Below, piece after piece: positions 1-5,785 of a stretch of 7,754 bases of DNA. The stretch lies in assembly GCA_020028535.1 (NCBI GenBank), contig JAIBHM010000079.1:1-7754 (forward strand). Reading direction: 5' to 3'. The stretch comes from Armatimonadota bacterium (GTDB lineage: Bacteria > Sysuimicrobiota > Sysuimicrobiia > Sysuimicrobiales > Kaftiobacteriaceae). The notes beneath the pieces were generated by a model. It was not told the DNA's origin, ran no database searches, and saw nothing but the letters and a program-made list of their open reading frames with translations. A program made the translations under genes and the position numbers. Every line of letters starts with the position of its first letter. The first letter of the stretch is position 1.

Positions 1-711
1 CCGCCAGCGCTCGATGATCTTCCCCACGCCGCGCAGATCTGACGCTACCGCGTCAGGACTGATCGACTCAAGGGATGTCGGCGCGCCCGGCGCGTGAATC
101 ATCGTGACGAGAATCGATCGCATCCCTGCAGTCTGCGCGCCGGTGACATCCGCCGCAAGATTGTCTCCCACCATCACAATTTCGTCGGGTGGGATCTTCC
201 ATTCCCGAAGCACGACCTGGAAGATGCGCGGGTCGGGTTTCACCCGTCCCACTGCGGCCGAGGAGACGATCGGCTCGAGGTAGGAGGCAAAGAGCATTCT
301 CCGGCAGCACTCCACCACGAAGTAGTGCGATGACGCGTTGGAGATCAGCGCGATGCGCAGCCCCTGCTCGTGCAACCGGCTCAGCACCTCCCCGGCCCCT
401 GGAAGCGGCCGCACCGATTCCAGTTCGAACGTGAAGAATGCGCTCTCCGCGTCTGCGAGAAATGCCGCATCGGTAGGCAGGCCAAATCGTTCGAGGGCCG
501 CGCCGATCGCCTCACCCGCGGTCACTTCCTCGGTGCCCTTCCGGCCCGCCCACAGCGCTCGCCGTTCCGCGATCAGCATCTCAACGAAACTCTCCGGGAC
601 CGCGTGGCCACCCGCCCGCAGCCAGTGCAATAGTGCCCTCGAGTTGGGCTCTTCAAAATCCCCCTGAGTGATCAACGTGCCTCCCAGGTCGAAAATCACC
701 CCGCGGATCAT
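1..711 (-). CDS. HAD-superfamily hydrolase, 3' end cut by window start
   Basis: The frame is open from an ATG at 711-709 to the window edge, giving 237 residues and no stop, so the C-terminus is missing. HAD motifs appear in order: motif I at residues 7-13 (FDLGGTL, nucleophile Asp8), motif II Ser124 in ALISNAS, motif III Lys158 in GRVKPD, and motif IV VGDN with Asp183 and a further Asp188. A helical cap of the subfamily I type lies between motifs I and II (about residues 15-100). The second Asp of the usual DxD is Gly10, so the general acid/base of classical HAD phosphatases is absent; dehalogenases and phosphonatases also lack it. The ATG overlaps the stop of the upstream MFS gene as ATGA, and no strong ribosome site is visible, so translation is probably coupled. 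The family is clear. The substrate is unknown, and phosphatase activity should not be assumed. Confidence 0.88.
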   Translation of the reverse strand, partial: MIRGVIFDLGGTLITQGDFEEPNSRALLHWLRAGGHAVPESFVEMLIAERRALWAGRKGTEEVTAGEAIGAALERFGLPTDAAFLADAESAFFTFELESVRPLPGAGEVLSRLHEQGLRIALISNASSHYFVVECCRRMLFASYLEPIVSSAAVGRVKPDPRIFQVVLREWKIPPDEIVMVGDNLAADVTGAQTAGMRSILVTMIHAPGAPTSLESISPDAVASDLRGVGKIIERWR

Positions 712-1934
712 GGTGTTGGCGCGGGCAGTTCGTCCGGAGGGCGGACGTGCCGGAACTGCGCGTACAGCAAGAGATCGTAGACGATTTTCAGCGCACCGCC
801 GAGCACAAAGGGAAGTCCGAGGGCGACGACCTGCATGGCGTAACCCGCGATCACGGGCGTGACGGCCTGGGCGGCATTGCGCACGACGTTGGTGAATGCC
901 GCGGCGGCGTTGCGCTCATCGGGGTCCACGACGGCCATCGTATAGCTTTGCCGCGCGGGGACGTCCATCTGGGACAGGGCGTGCCGGGCCAGCAGCAGGA
1001 CGATGGCGACGGGCAGCGAGGGCGCCGCGGGGATCAGCATCAGCAGCACATTGCTGGGCAGGTGTGTGAAGACCATCGTGTTGATGAGGCCGATGCGGTC
1101 GGCGAGCCGCGTGGCGGCCATGAACGAACCTGCCTGCAGCAGACCGACACCAAGGAAGATCGGTCCGAGCACTTCCGGTCCCGCGCCCCAGCGCAGGTGG
1201 AACCAGAACGCGATCAGGCTCTGGACGACGAAGCCGCCCCCGAGCGAGTCGAGGCTGAAGAGCGCGGCCAGGCGCAGCACGCTGGACCGGGAGCGACGCA
1301 GGCCGCCGGAGCGGCCGGTGCGGTCGGGACGCGCGATCTCAACGCGGTCCGACAGGCGTGTAAAGAGGAGGAGGGCGATGAAAGCAAGCGCGGCGTAGAG
1401 GACAAACATCGCGCGCAGCGCAAGCTCGGAAGACCACCCGAGCCAGGCTTCCAGGAGCGCAGGCAAACCCGCCCCCAGAGCGCCCGCGGCTCCCGCCAGC
1501 GCCCCGACGGTGTTGTACCATCCGAAGACGGTGTTCCGGCGCGCGAGCGGCACGGTTTGTGGAAGCATCGCCTGCTCGAGCGAAAGAAACGGTCCGACTT
1601 CTCCGGAAGTGGCGCCCACTGTTCCTGTCAGTGAGGCGAGGATGAGCAGCGGGTACTTCGTGGTGATGGCGAAGGCTGCCCCGGATGCCGCCATCAGCAA
1701 CGCGCTCAGCATGAGCATCGGCCGGCGGCCGATACGATCGGCGGCAAACGAAAACGCCAGCGTGAGTGCGGCGGATCCGGTCAGGGTGGCGGTGAGGACC
1801 GCGCCGACCTGCCACGGCGCGAACCCGACCTGCTCCAGGTAGACTCCCAGGAGCACGCTGAGGTAGCCATAGGCGAACGTCCTCACGGCCCGGGCCGTGA
1901 GGATGAGCCCTGCGTCGCTACTGACCCAGCTCAC
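708..1934 (-). CDS. Major facilitator superfamily (MFS) transporter
   Basis: This 408-residue protein is highly hydrophobic and has about twelve likely membrane segments in two halves, joined by a basic cytoplasmic loop at about residues 190-220 that is rich in Arg and Ser. The MFS motif A after TM2 is seen as DRIGRRP at 66-72, and a degenerate second copy (LADRIG, about 267-272) sits at the matching place in the second half. Length is normal for the family (about 400). The start is GTG at 1934-1932; it overlaps the stop of the upstream VOC gene as GTGA, and the next gene begins on the MFS stop as ATGA. The protein should sit in the inner membrane and act as a proton-coupled exporter or importer. 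Pairing with a VOC protein would fit efflux of a toxic compound, but that is inference from context. The substrate cannot be told. Confidence 0.9.
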   Translation of the reverse strand: MSWVSSDAGLILTARAVRTFAYGYLSVLLGVYLEQVGFAPWQVGAVLTATLTGSAALTLAFSFAADRIGRRPMLMLSALLMAASGAAFAITTKYPLLILASLTGTVGATSGEVGPFLSLEQAMLPQTVPLARRNTVFGWYNTVGALAGAAGALGAGLPALLEAWLGWSSELALRAMFVLYAALAFIALLLFTRLSDRVEIARPDRTGRSGGLRRSRSSVLRLAALFSLDSLGGGFVVQSLIAFWFHLRWGAGPEVLGPIFLGVGLLQAGSFMAATRLADRIGLINTMVFTHLPSNVLLMLIPAAPSLPVAIVLLLARHALSQMDVPARQSYTMAVVDPDERNAAAAFTNVVRNAAQAVTPVIAGYAMQVVALGLPFVLGGALKIVYDLLLYAQFRHVRPPDELPAPTP

Positions 1935-2308
1935 GCCTCAGGCGGCTGCATCAACTTCAAGATGTTGCCATCCGGATCCTCAAAGGCGATCACGGCGCCC
2001 CAGTCGGCTCGGAAGATCGAGCCGATAAATCGCACACCCACAATCCTCAGACGGTCAACGTCTTCATCGATGTTGGTGGAGCGCAAGGTGAGGGTCGCCC
2101 CCGCCTTTGCGCCACCCGCATCCCTCGGCACGGCGGGGACGGGCGCGCCGCCGGTTGAGTGCAGACCCATCCGCACACCGCCGACGTCGAGCGCGGCCCA
2201 GTGGCCGTCGTTGTACGTCACCTTGAGGCCGAGCAGATCGCCATAGAAACGGATTGCCCGCTCCATGTCCGCAACGTACACGTACACGTCCTGCACACCG
2301 ACGATCAT
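1931..2308 (-). CDS. VOC (glyoxalase/bleomycin-resistance-like) family protein
   Basis: A 125-residue protein with two babbb modules typical of the vicinal oxygen chelate fold. The first carries the hallmark ADMERAIRFYGDLLGL (residues 13-28), and the second ends in FEDPDGNILKLM (109-120). The usual metal-ligand positions look altered: Asp7 stands where a His commonly follows the first strand, and Lys118 replaces the Glu of the usual GN-x-x-E ending. His50 is a possible remaining ligand. The protein may therefore bind a ligand or drug rather than act as a metal-dependent lyase or dioxygenase; this is inference from motif spacing. The ATG is preceded by GGTGAG with 6 nt spacing, inside the end of the upstream hydrolase gene, from which it is separated by 7 nt. 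Its stop overlaps the MFS start. The fold is secure; the reaction is unknown. Confidence 0.88.
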   Translation of the reverse strand: MIVGVQDVYVYVADMERAIRFYGDLLGLKVTYNDGHWAALDVGGVRMGLHSTGGAPVPAVPRDAGGAKAGATLTLRSTNIDEDVDRLRIVGVRFIGSIFRADWGAVIAFEDPDGNILKLMQPPEA

Positions 2309-2315
2309 CGTCGTC

Positions 2316-3158
2316 TCACCTCGGCACGCGAAAACTCATCCCTTCCTGTCCCGGGATCAATTCAAACGGCATCGGTCCGTTTCGCCGGGCGTCATCCATG
2401 AGGTCATCCAGCATGTCATCGCTGTGGCTGGGGTCGTGATGAAAGGTCACCAGCCGGTGGACGCCGGCGAGGGCGGCGAAGCGGATCGTCTGACGGATGG
2501 AGCTGTGCCCCCAGCCCGGCCGCTCCTCATACTCGGCGTCGGTGTACTGCGAGTCATGGATGAGCAGGTCGGCATCCTTCGCCAGGTCGAACCCCGACGT
2601 CCACTCCGGTGCGACAGGGAAAGAGCGCGCGCCCAACGCCGGCTCGTGGTCCGGCAGATAGACCACGGCCGCGCCGTACTCCACAATGCGATACCCGACC
2701 GTGGGGCCCGGGTGGCATACCAGCCCGCAGGAGATGCGCACCGAGTCCACGGTGAAACCTTCAATCGATACATCGTGCAGGGATATCTTGCTGGGGAGGT
2801 CCCGCAGCCGCACCGGAAAGAGCGGTGGGGAGAGGTATTTGGTCAGCCGCGTCCGCAGGTCATGGGTCGTCGACGGCGGACCCCACACGTGCACTTCCAG
2901 GTCGGGACGCTGCAGCGGGTCGAAGAACCCGAAGCCCTGGATGTGGTCCATGTGCAGATGCGAGAGCAGGATGTGCAGGCGGCGGGTCTCGTTTCCGATG
3001 GCGGCGCCGAGCCGGCGGATGCCGGTCCCCGCGTCCAGCACGATCAGGCTGCCGTCCTCCGTCCGCACCTCGACGCACGATGTGTTGCCGCCGTAACGCA
3101 CCGTTTCCGGGCCGGCGCTCGGCAGCGACCCGCGCGTACCCCACAGCGTGATCTTCAT
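2316..3158 (-). CDS. Metallo-beta-lactamase-fold hydrolase (RNase Z/PhnP/cyclic phosphodiesterase-like branch)
   Basis: The 280-residue protein starts MKITLWGTRGSLP and continues with RYGGNTSCVEV (residues 21-31), which is typical of the RNase Z/PhnP-like branch of the fold. The di-metal site is complete: SHLHMDH at 66-72 gives His67, His69, Asp71 and His72. Further likely ligands are His149 (CHPGPTVGYR), Asp170 (YLPDHEP) and His240 (TFHHDP). The expected LDAGTG strand-turn is at 41-46. It is soluble and lacks a signal peptide. Relatives cleave phosphodiester bonds (RNA 3' ends, cyclic phosphates, cyclic nucleotides), so a phosphodiesterase is the best guess, with substrate open. The ATG overlaps the stop of the upstream PAS gene as ATGA, which suggests that the two products are made in step and may work together. 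I see no missing catalytic residue. Confidence 0.9.
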   Translation of the reverse strand: MKITLWGTRGSLPSAGPETVRYGGNTSCVEVRTEDGSLIVLDAGTGIRRLGAAIGNETRRLHILLSHLHMDHIQGFGFFDPLQRPDLEVHVWGPPSTTHDLRTRLTKYLSPPLFPVRLRDLPSKISLHDVSIEGFTVDSVRISCGLVCHPGPTVGYRIVEYGAAVVYLPDHEPALGARSFPVAPEWTSGFDLAKDADLLIHDSQYTDAEYEERPGWGHSSIRQTIRFAALAGVHRLVTFHHDPSHSDDMLDDLMDDARRNGPMPFELIPGQEGMSFRVPR

Positions 3159-3550
3159 TTCGCGTTCACGTCCCAGAAGATGGCAGCGGCGCCGAGCAGG
3201 CGCTGCCCCTGGCCCTGCAGTGGGAAGGCGATGACATCGATTTTCCGGGGCACGCCGTCCAAACCCACGATTCGCACTGCCCTGCGGGCGGGCTGCCGCA
3301 TCTTGAGGGCCGCCACAAGCGGAAGCGCGTCCGGAGGGAGCGGCCGGCCGTCGTCATCCGTCGGCCTGAAGATGGTGGCCCATTTGGCCATCGGCATCTC
3401 GCCCGCCTCATCGAACTGCACTCCCAGCAGCGCCTCGGCCGGCTCGTTGTAGAAGAGCAGCGTTCCCGCAGGATCGACCACGAAGATTGGCATGCTGAGG
3501 TAGCTCGCCAGCTGCCGCATCAGGATGATCTCGATCTCTTTCTGCGCCAT
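3155..3550 (-). CDS. Small stand-alone PAS-domain protein, first gene of the minus-strand operon
   Basis: This 131-residue protein is almost entirely one PAS domain. A short N-terminal helix (residues 1-18) leads into MPIFVVDPAGTLLFYNEPAE at 20-39, the classic first strands and helix. PTDDDGRPLPPDALPL (63-78) and GLDGVPRKIDVIAFPL (96-111) follow, and the domain ends in GAAAIFWDV (120-128). No kinase, cyclase, DNA-binding or other output domain is attached and there is no transmembrane segment, so it is a cytosolic sensor or adaptor that must act on another protein. Its stop overlaps the start of the hydrolase gene (ATGA), making that enzyme the obvious partner by inference. The ATG at 3550-3548 is preceded by a G-rich stretch (GGGGGCGGG) that may serve as a weak ribosome site. 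The bound ligand or cofactor cannot be read from the sequence. Confidence 0.85.
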   Translation of the reverse strand: MAQKEIEIILMRQLASYLSMPIFVVDPAGTLLFYNEPAEALLGVQFDEAGEMPMAKWATIFRPTDDDGRPLPPDALPLVAALKMRQPARRAVRIVGLDGVPRKIDVIAFPLQGQGQRLLGAAAIFWDVNAK

Positions 3551-3618
3551 GCCCGCCCCCGATCAGGTCTGCGGCGAAGTATTCGCCGGGCGGACCTCAC
3601 CCCTTTTGCGGGTGGCTG

Positions 3619-3648
3619 TTGACACCGACGGCCGAAGGTGGGTAGAAT
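3619..3648 (+). promoter_or_regulatory. Sigma70-type promoter of the GntR-ddl-dapF-apgM operon
   Basis: A perfect -35 hexamer TTGACA (3619-3624) is followed after 18 bp by TAGAAT (3643-3648), a five-of-six match to TATAAT. Transcription would start near 3655. This is the strongest promoter I can see in the window, and it lies just where the plus-strand operon must begin. It also argues against a GTG at 3638 as the regulator start, because that codon lies upstream of the expected transcript. Confidence 0.78.
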
Positions 3649-3681
3649 TGTCCTAGTGTGTCCTACTGACGCTAGGACAAT
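3647..3681. promoter_or_regulatory. Putative GntR autoregulatory operator: perfect 10-bp inverted repeat with three half-sites
   Basis: The arms ATTGTCCTAG (3647-3656) and CTAGGACAAT (3672-3681) are perfectly complementary across a 15-nt spacer. The heptamer TGTCCTA occurs at 3649-3655 and again at 3659-3665, exactly 10 bp (one helical turn) later, and in inverted form TAGGACA at 3673-3679. The inner pair forms TGTCCTA-N7-TAGGACA. The array covers the end of the -10 element, the expected start site and the early leader, where a bound repressor would block transcription. GntR-family dimers bind such palindromes and often regulate their own operon. That the adjacent GntR protein binds here is inference. 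Confidence 0.72.
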
Positions 3682-3688
3682 CCCACCC

Positions 3689-4645
3689 ATGCGGGTGCGC
3701 CGCGACGGGCCGCTGCCGATCGCCAGGCAGATCGCCGACCAGCTCGTGGCGTTGATCCGCTCAGGTTCGCTGCATCCCGGGGGCCGGCTGCCGCCTGTGC
3801 GGGTCCTCGCCGGCTTTCTGCGTGTCAACCGCAACACGGTGGCCAAAGTCTACCTGGCTCTGGAACGCGACGGATGGCTGGCGACGACACAAGGGCGGGG
3901 GACCTTCGTGACCGAGAGTCCACCGTACGGCACCGGGGCGGAGCTGGCTCCCCTCCTCGATCGGCTGCTGGACGAGGCCGCCGCGCGCGGGGTGTCTGAA
4001 GAGGAAGTAGGGCGCCTGGTCGCCTCACGCGCTGCGGCGCGGGCGAACGGAGCGGGGCCCCGGGTGGGCTTCGTAGAGTGCAACCAGTCTGATCTCGCCT
4101 ACTTCTCGCGGCAACTCAGCGCCAAATTGGGGCATCCGCTCATTCCGGTATTGCTGTCTGAGCTCTCTGAGAAAGAGCGGGGGCTCGATCTCGTCGCCAC
4201 GACGTTGTTCCACGTGGAGGAGGTCCGCCGGCTGCTGCCGCGCCACGAGGTGGTGGGACTGATGGCCGCGCCGGACTTCAGCACGCTGGATGAGGTGGCG
4301 CACCTGCCCGCGAATGCGCGCATCGCGTTGGTGTGCGCGACGCATGAGGGCGTACAGAGCAAGGAACGATCGATCCGGGCCGTCGGCATCAGGCGAGCGC
4401 GCCTGGCCACGGCGACCCTGCAGCAGGCCGAGCGGTTGCGGAGCGTCTTGACGGGCGCAGATGTCGTCCTCGCCTCGCCTAAAGTACTCGAACGAATCGC
4501 AAAGGATGTTCCCTCGCGCGCGCGGGTTATTCCGTTCGGCAGCGTGCTCGGCGACGGAGCCGTCTCGCTTCTGGCCGAACGCATCCGTGCCTGGAAGAGG
4601 AAACCCCGCTCGGAATCCACCAAAGCGAGGAGGCTCTCCCGATGA
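3689..4645 (+). CDS. GntR-family (YtrA-like) regulator with an extra C-terminal domain
   Basis: A 318-residue transcription factor. Residues 8-74 form a GntR winged helix: LPIARQIADQL opens the first helix, LPPVRVLAGFLRVNRNTV (34-51) holds the helix-turn-helix, and TTQGRGTFV (66-74) is the wing. A YtrA-like helical linker with GVSEEEVGRLV follows (about 100-110). YtrA proteins normally end near there. This one continues for about 200 residues (from VGFVECNQSD, about 125, onward) in alternating strands and helices that resemble a Rossmann or periplasmic-binding-like ligand domain. It is not the aminotransferase domain of MocR proteins. I chose the ATG at 3689 because the promoter and operator lie just upstream; GTGs at 3638 and 3656 are in frame, but the first precedes the likely transcript start and the second sits on it. 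The only ribosome site is a weak AGGA inside the operator arm. Its stop overlaps ddl (ATGA), so the two are co-expressed. Confidence 0.87.
   Translation: MRVRRDGPLPIARQIADQLVALIRSGSLHPGGRLPPVRVLAGFLRVNRNTVAKVYLALERDGWLATTQGRGTFVTESPPYGTGAELAPLLDRLLDEAAARGVSEEEVGRLVASRAAARANGAGPRVGFVECNQSDLAYFSRQLSAKLGHPLIPVLLSELSEKERGLDLVATTLFHVEEVRRLLPRHEVVGLMAAPDFSTLDEVAHLPANARIALVCATHEGVQSKERSIRAVGIRRARLATATLQQAERLRSVLTGADVVLASPKVLERIAKDVPSRARVIPFGSVLGDGAVSLLAERIRAWKRKPRSESTKARRLSR
4628..4633 (+). promoter_or_regulatory. Ribosome binding site of ddl
   Basis: AGGAGG, a full Shine-Dalgarno match, lies 8 nt before the ddl ATG at 4642, inside the last codons of the GntR gene. It fixes the ddl start and is the best ribosome site in the window. 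Confidence 0.8.
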
Positions 4646-5742
4646 AGAAGCTGCGTGTGGCCGTCCTGATGGGAGGTCCGTCGCCTGAGCGGGACGTCTC
4701 CGTCTCGACGGGTCGCCAGATCGTCACCGCCCTCGACCCGGAGCGGTACAGCGTCCTCCCGGTGGAGATTACTAAAGAAGGCAAGTGGCTGCCCAGACCG
4801 GACATGCTGGAGCTCCCCGCCGGCGGCACAGGGTCGAAACAACGGGGAAATCCAGGCGGCGCCATCGCGCACGGGCGAAGCGGTGACATCGCTCCGACGA
4901 CGTATGACAGGTTTGTCGAGCGGGAACAGGTCGACGTCGCGTTTATCGCCATGCACGGTCCGTTTGGGGAGGATGGTACGATGCAGGGGCTGCTGGAGCT
5001 CCTCGGAATCCCCTATACGGGCTCGGGCGTCCTGGCGAGCGCTCTGGCGATGGACAAACTCCGCAGCCGCCAGATCTTCGAGTGGCACCGCATTCCCGTG
5101 CCCGCCTATCTCAGCGTCACCGCCGACGTATGGCGCGACCGCGGTCACGTCCACCAGCAGGTTGGAAAGGCCCTGGGCTATCCCTGTGTCGTCAAGCCGA
5201 ATGCCGTGGGCAGCAGTATCGGCGTCTCGCTCGTGCGCGATGCGTCCCGGCTGGATCCCGCCATTGAGAAGGCGTTTGCGTACGGTCCCATTGTGCTGAT
5301 CGAAGAGTACATCGCCGGGACCGAGATCACGTGCGGGATCGTCGATGATCCCGCGACCGGCCGGCCGCACGCGCTGCCGTTGATCGAGATCGTCCCGCAC
5401 GCGGACTTCTACGACTACGATGCCAAGTACGCCACGGGAGGGAGCGACCACCTCATTCCCGCGCGTGTGAGCGACGAGGTTGCCGCCCGCGCTCAGGCCA
5501 TCGCGGTGCGCGCGTACCAGGCCCTGGGATGTGAGGGCATGGGCCGCGTCGACATGATCGCGCGAGCGGGCGACATCGTCGTGCTGGAGATCAACACGAT
5601 CCCCGGCATGACCGCCACGAGCCTGCTGCCGGATGCGGCCCGGGCCGCTGGAATTCCCTTCGCCGAACTCCTCGATCGGATCGTCAGGAATGCCATGCGC
5701 CGCGCAGACGCACGTCCGCCCGTTACCCCGCCAACGTCGTAG
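4642..5742 (+). CDS. ddl: D-alanine--D-alanine ligase
   Basis: This cytosolic enzyme joins two D-alanines with ATP, feeding D-Ala-D-Ala to MurF for peptidoglycan stem peptides. The 366-residue protein has the full ATP-grasp plan. GGPSPERDVS is at 11-20, with Glu16 matching E. coli DdlB Glu15. HGPFGEDG is at 105-112. VKPNAVGSSIGV is at 184-195, with Lys185 for ATP and Ser191 matching DdlB Ser150. EEYIAGTE is at 221-228. The omega loop has AKY with Tyr263, the residue that marks D-Ala-D-Ala rather than D-Ala-D-Lac ligases. GRVDM (301-305) and EINTIPGMT (316-324) supply Mg ligands Asp304, Glu316 and Asn318. A Gly-rich stretch at about 60-85 makes it longer than the compact E. coli enzymes (about 306). 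The start overlaps the GntR stop and has a strong ribosome site. All key residues are present, and function is assigned with high confidence. Confidence 0.96.
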   Translation: MKKLRVAVLMGGPSPERDVSVSTGRQIVTALDPERYSVLPVEITKEGKWLPRPDMLELPAGGTGSKQRGNPGGAIAHGRSGDIAPTTYDRFVEREQVDVAFIAMHGPFGEDGTMQGLLELLGIPYTGSGVLASALAMDKLRSRQIFEWHRIPVPAYLSVTADVWRDRGHVHQQVGKALGYPCVVKPNAVGSSIGVSLVRDASRLDPAIEKAFAYGPIVLIEEYIAGTEITCGIVDDPATGRPHALPLIEIVPHADFYDYDAKYATGGSDHLIPARVSDEVAARAQAIAVRAYQALGCEGMGRVDMIARAGDIVVLEINTIPGMTATSLLPDAARAAGIPFAELLDRIVRNAMRRADARPPVTPPTS

Positions 5743-5785
5743 ATAGGACAGGAGCACTTCGCTCCTCCGAGAAGTCAGTTTCGGC
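5743..5785 (+). promoter_or_regulatory. ddl-dapF gap with small hairpin and a TAGGACA heptamer
   Basis: This is the longest gap inside either operon (43 nt). It holds TAGGACA at 5744-5750, identical to the operator half-site upstream of the GntR gene, directly followed by a 6-bp hairpin (AGGAGC 5750-5755, loop ACTTC, GCTCCT 5761-5766). No T-run follows, so it is not a typical intrinsic terminator. The dapF start has only a weak GAGAAG (5769-5774) 11 nt upstream. A role in binding, attenuation or mRNA processing is possible but unproven. Confidence 0.4.

Larger units (their letters stand above)
3551..3688. other. Divergent intergenic control region
   Basis: These 138 nt separate the two divergent operons. 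The plus-strand side holds a strong promoter and an inverted-repeat operator, listed separately. On the minus strand, toward the PAS gene, I find no convincing -35/-10 pair. The AT-richer spots on that strand (around 3575-3585 and 3600-3606) do not form a hexamer pair with normal spacing. The minus operon must start somewhere here, or within the start of the GntR gene, so one regulator could influence both directions. Confidence 0.6.

Noticed and set aside
747..1634. 295-codon open frame on the plus strand over the MFS gene
   Set aside because: The product is a polar, Glu/Gln/Arg-rich mirror of the hydrophobic transporter codons, which marks a shadow frame.
2265..3452. 395-codon open frame on the plus strand over the hydrolase and PAS genes
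   Set aside because: It conflicts with two genes that show clear catalytic or fold motifs, and its translation has no recognisable domain.
3551..3640. Minus-strand promoter for the PAS operon
   Set aside because: No hexamer pair with acceptable match and spacing could be found. The operon needs a promoter, but I cannot place it.
3638..3688. GTG at 3638 as start of the GntR regulator (17 extra residues)
   Set aside because: The codon lies between the -35 and -10 elements, upstream of the expected transcript start, and the extra residues do not match the family, whose winged helix begins just after the ATG at 3689.
4642..5742. VanA/VanC-type ligase (D-Ala-D-Lac or D-Ala-D-Ser) and a resistance cluster
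   Set aside because: The omega loop carries the Lys-Tyr pair of ordinary D-Ala-D-Ala ligases, and no vanH- or vanX-like gene is nearby.
5750..5766. Intrinsic terminator between ddl and dapF
   Set aside because: The stem is only 6 bp and no T-run follows, so it is described only as a small hairpin.
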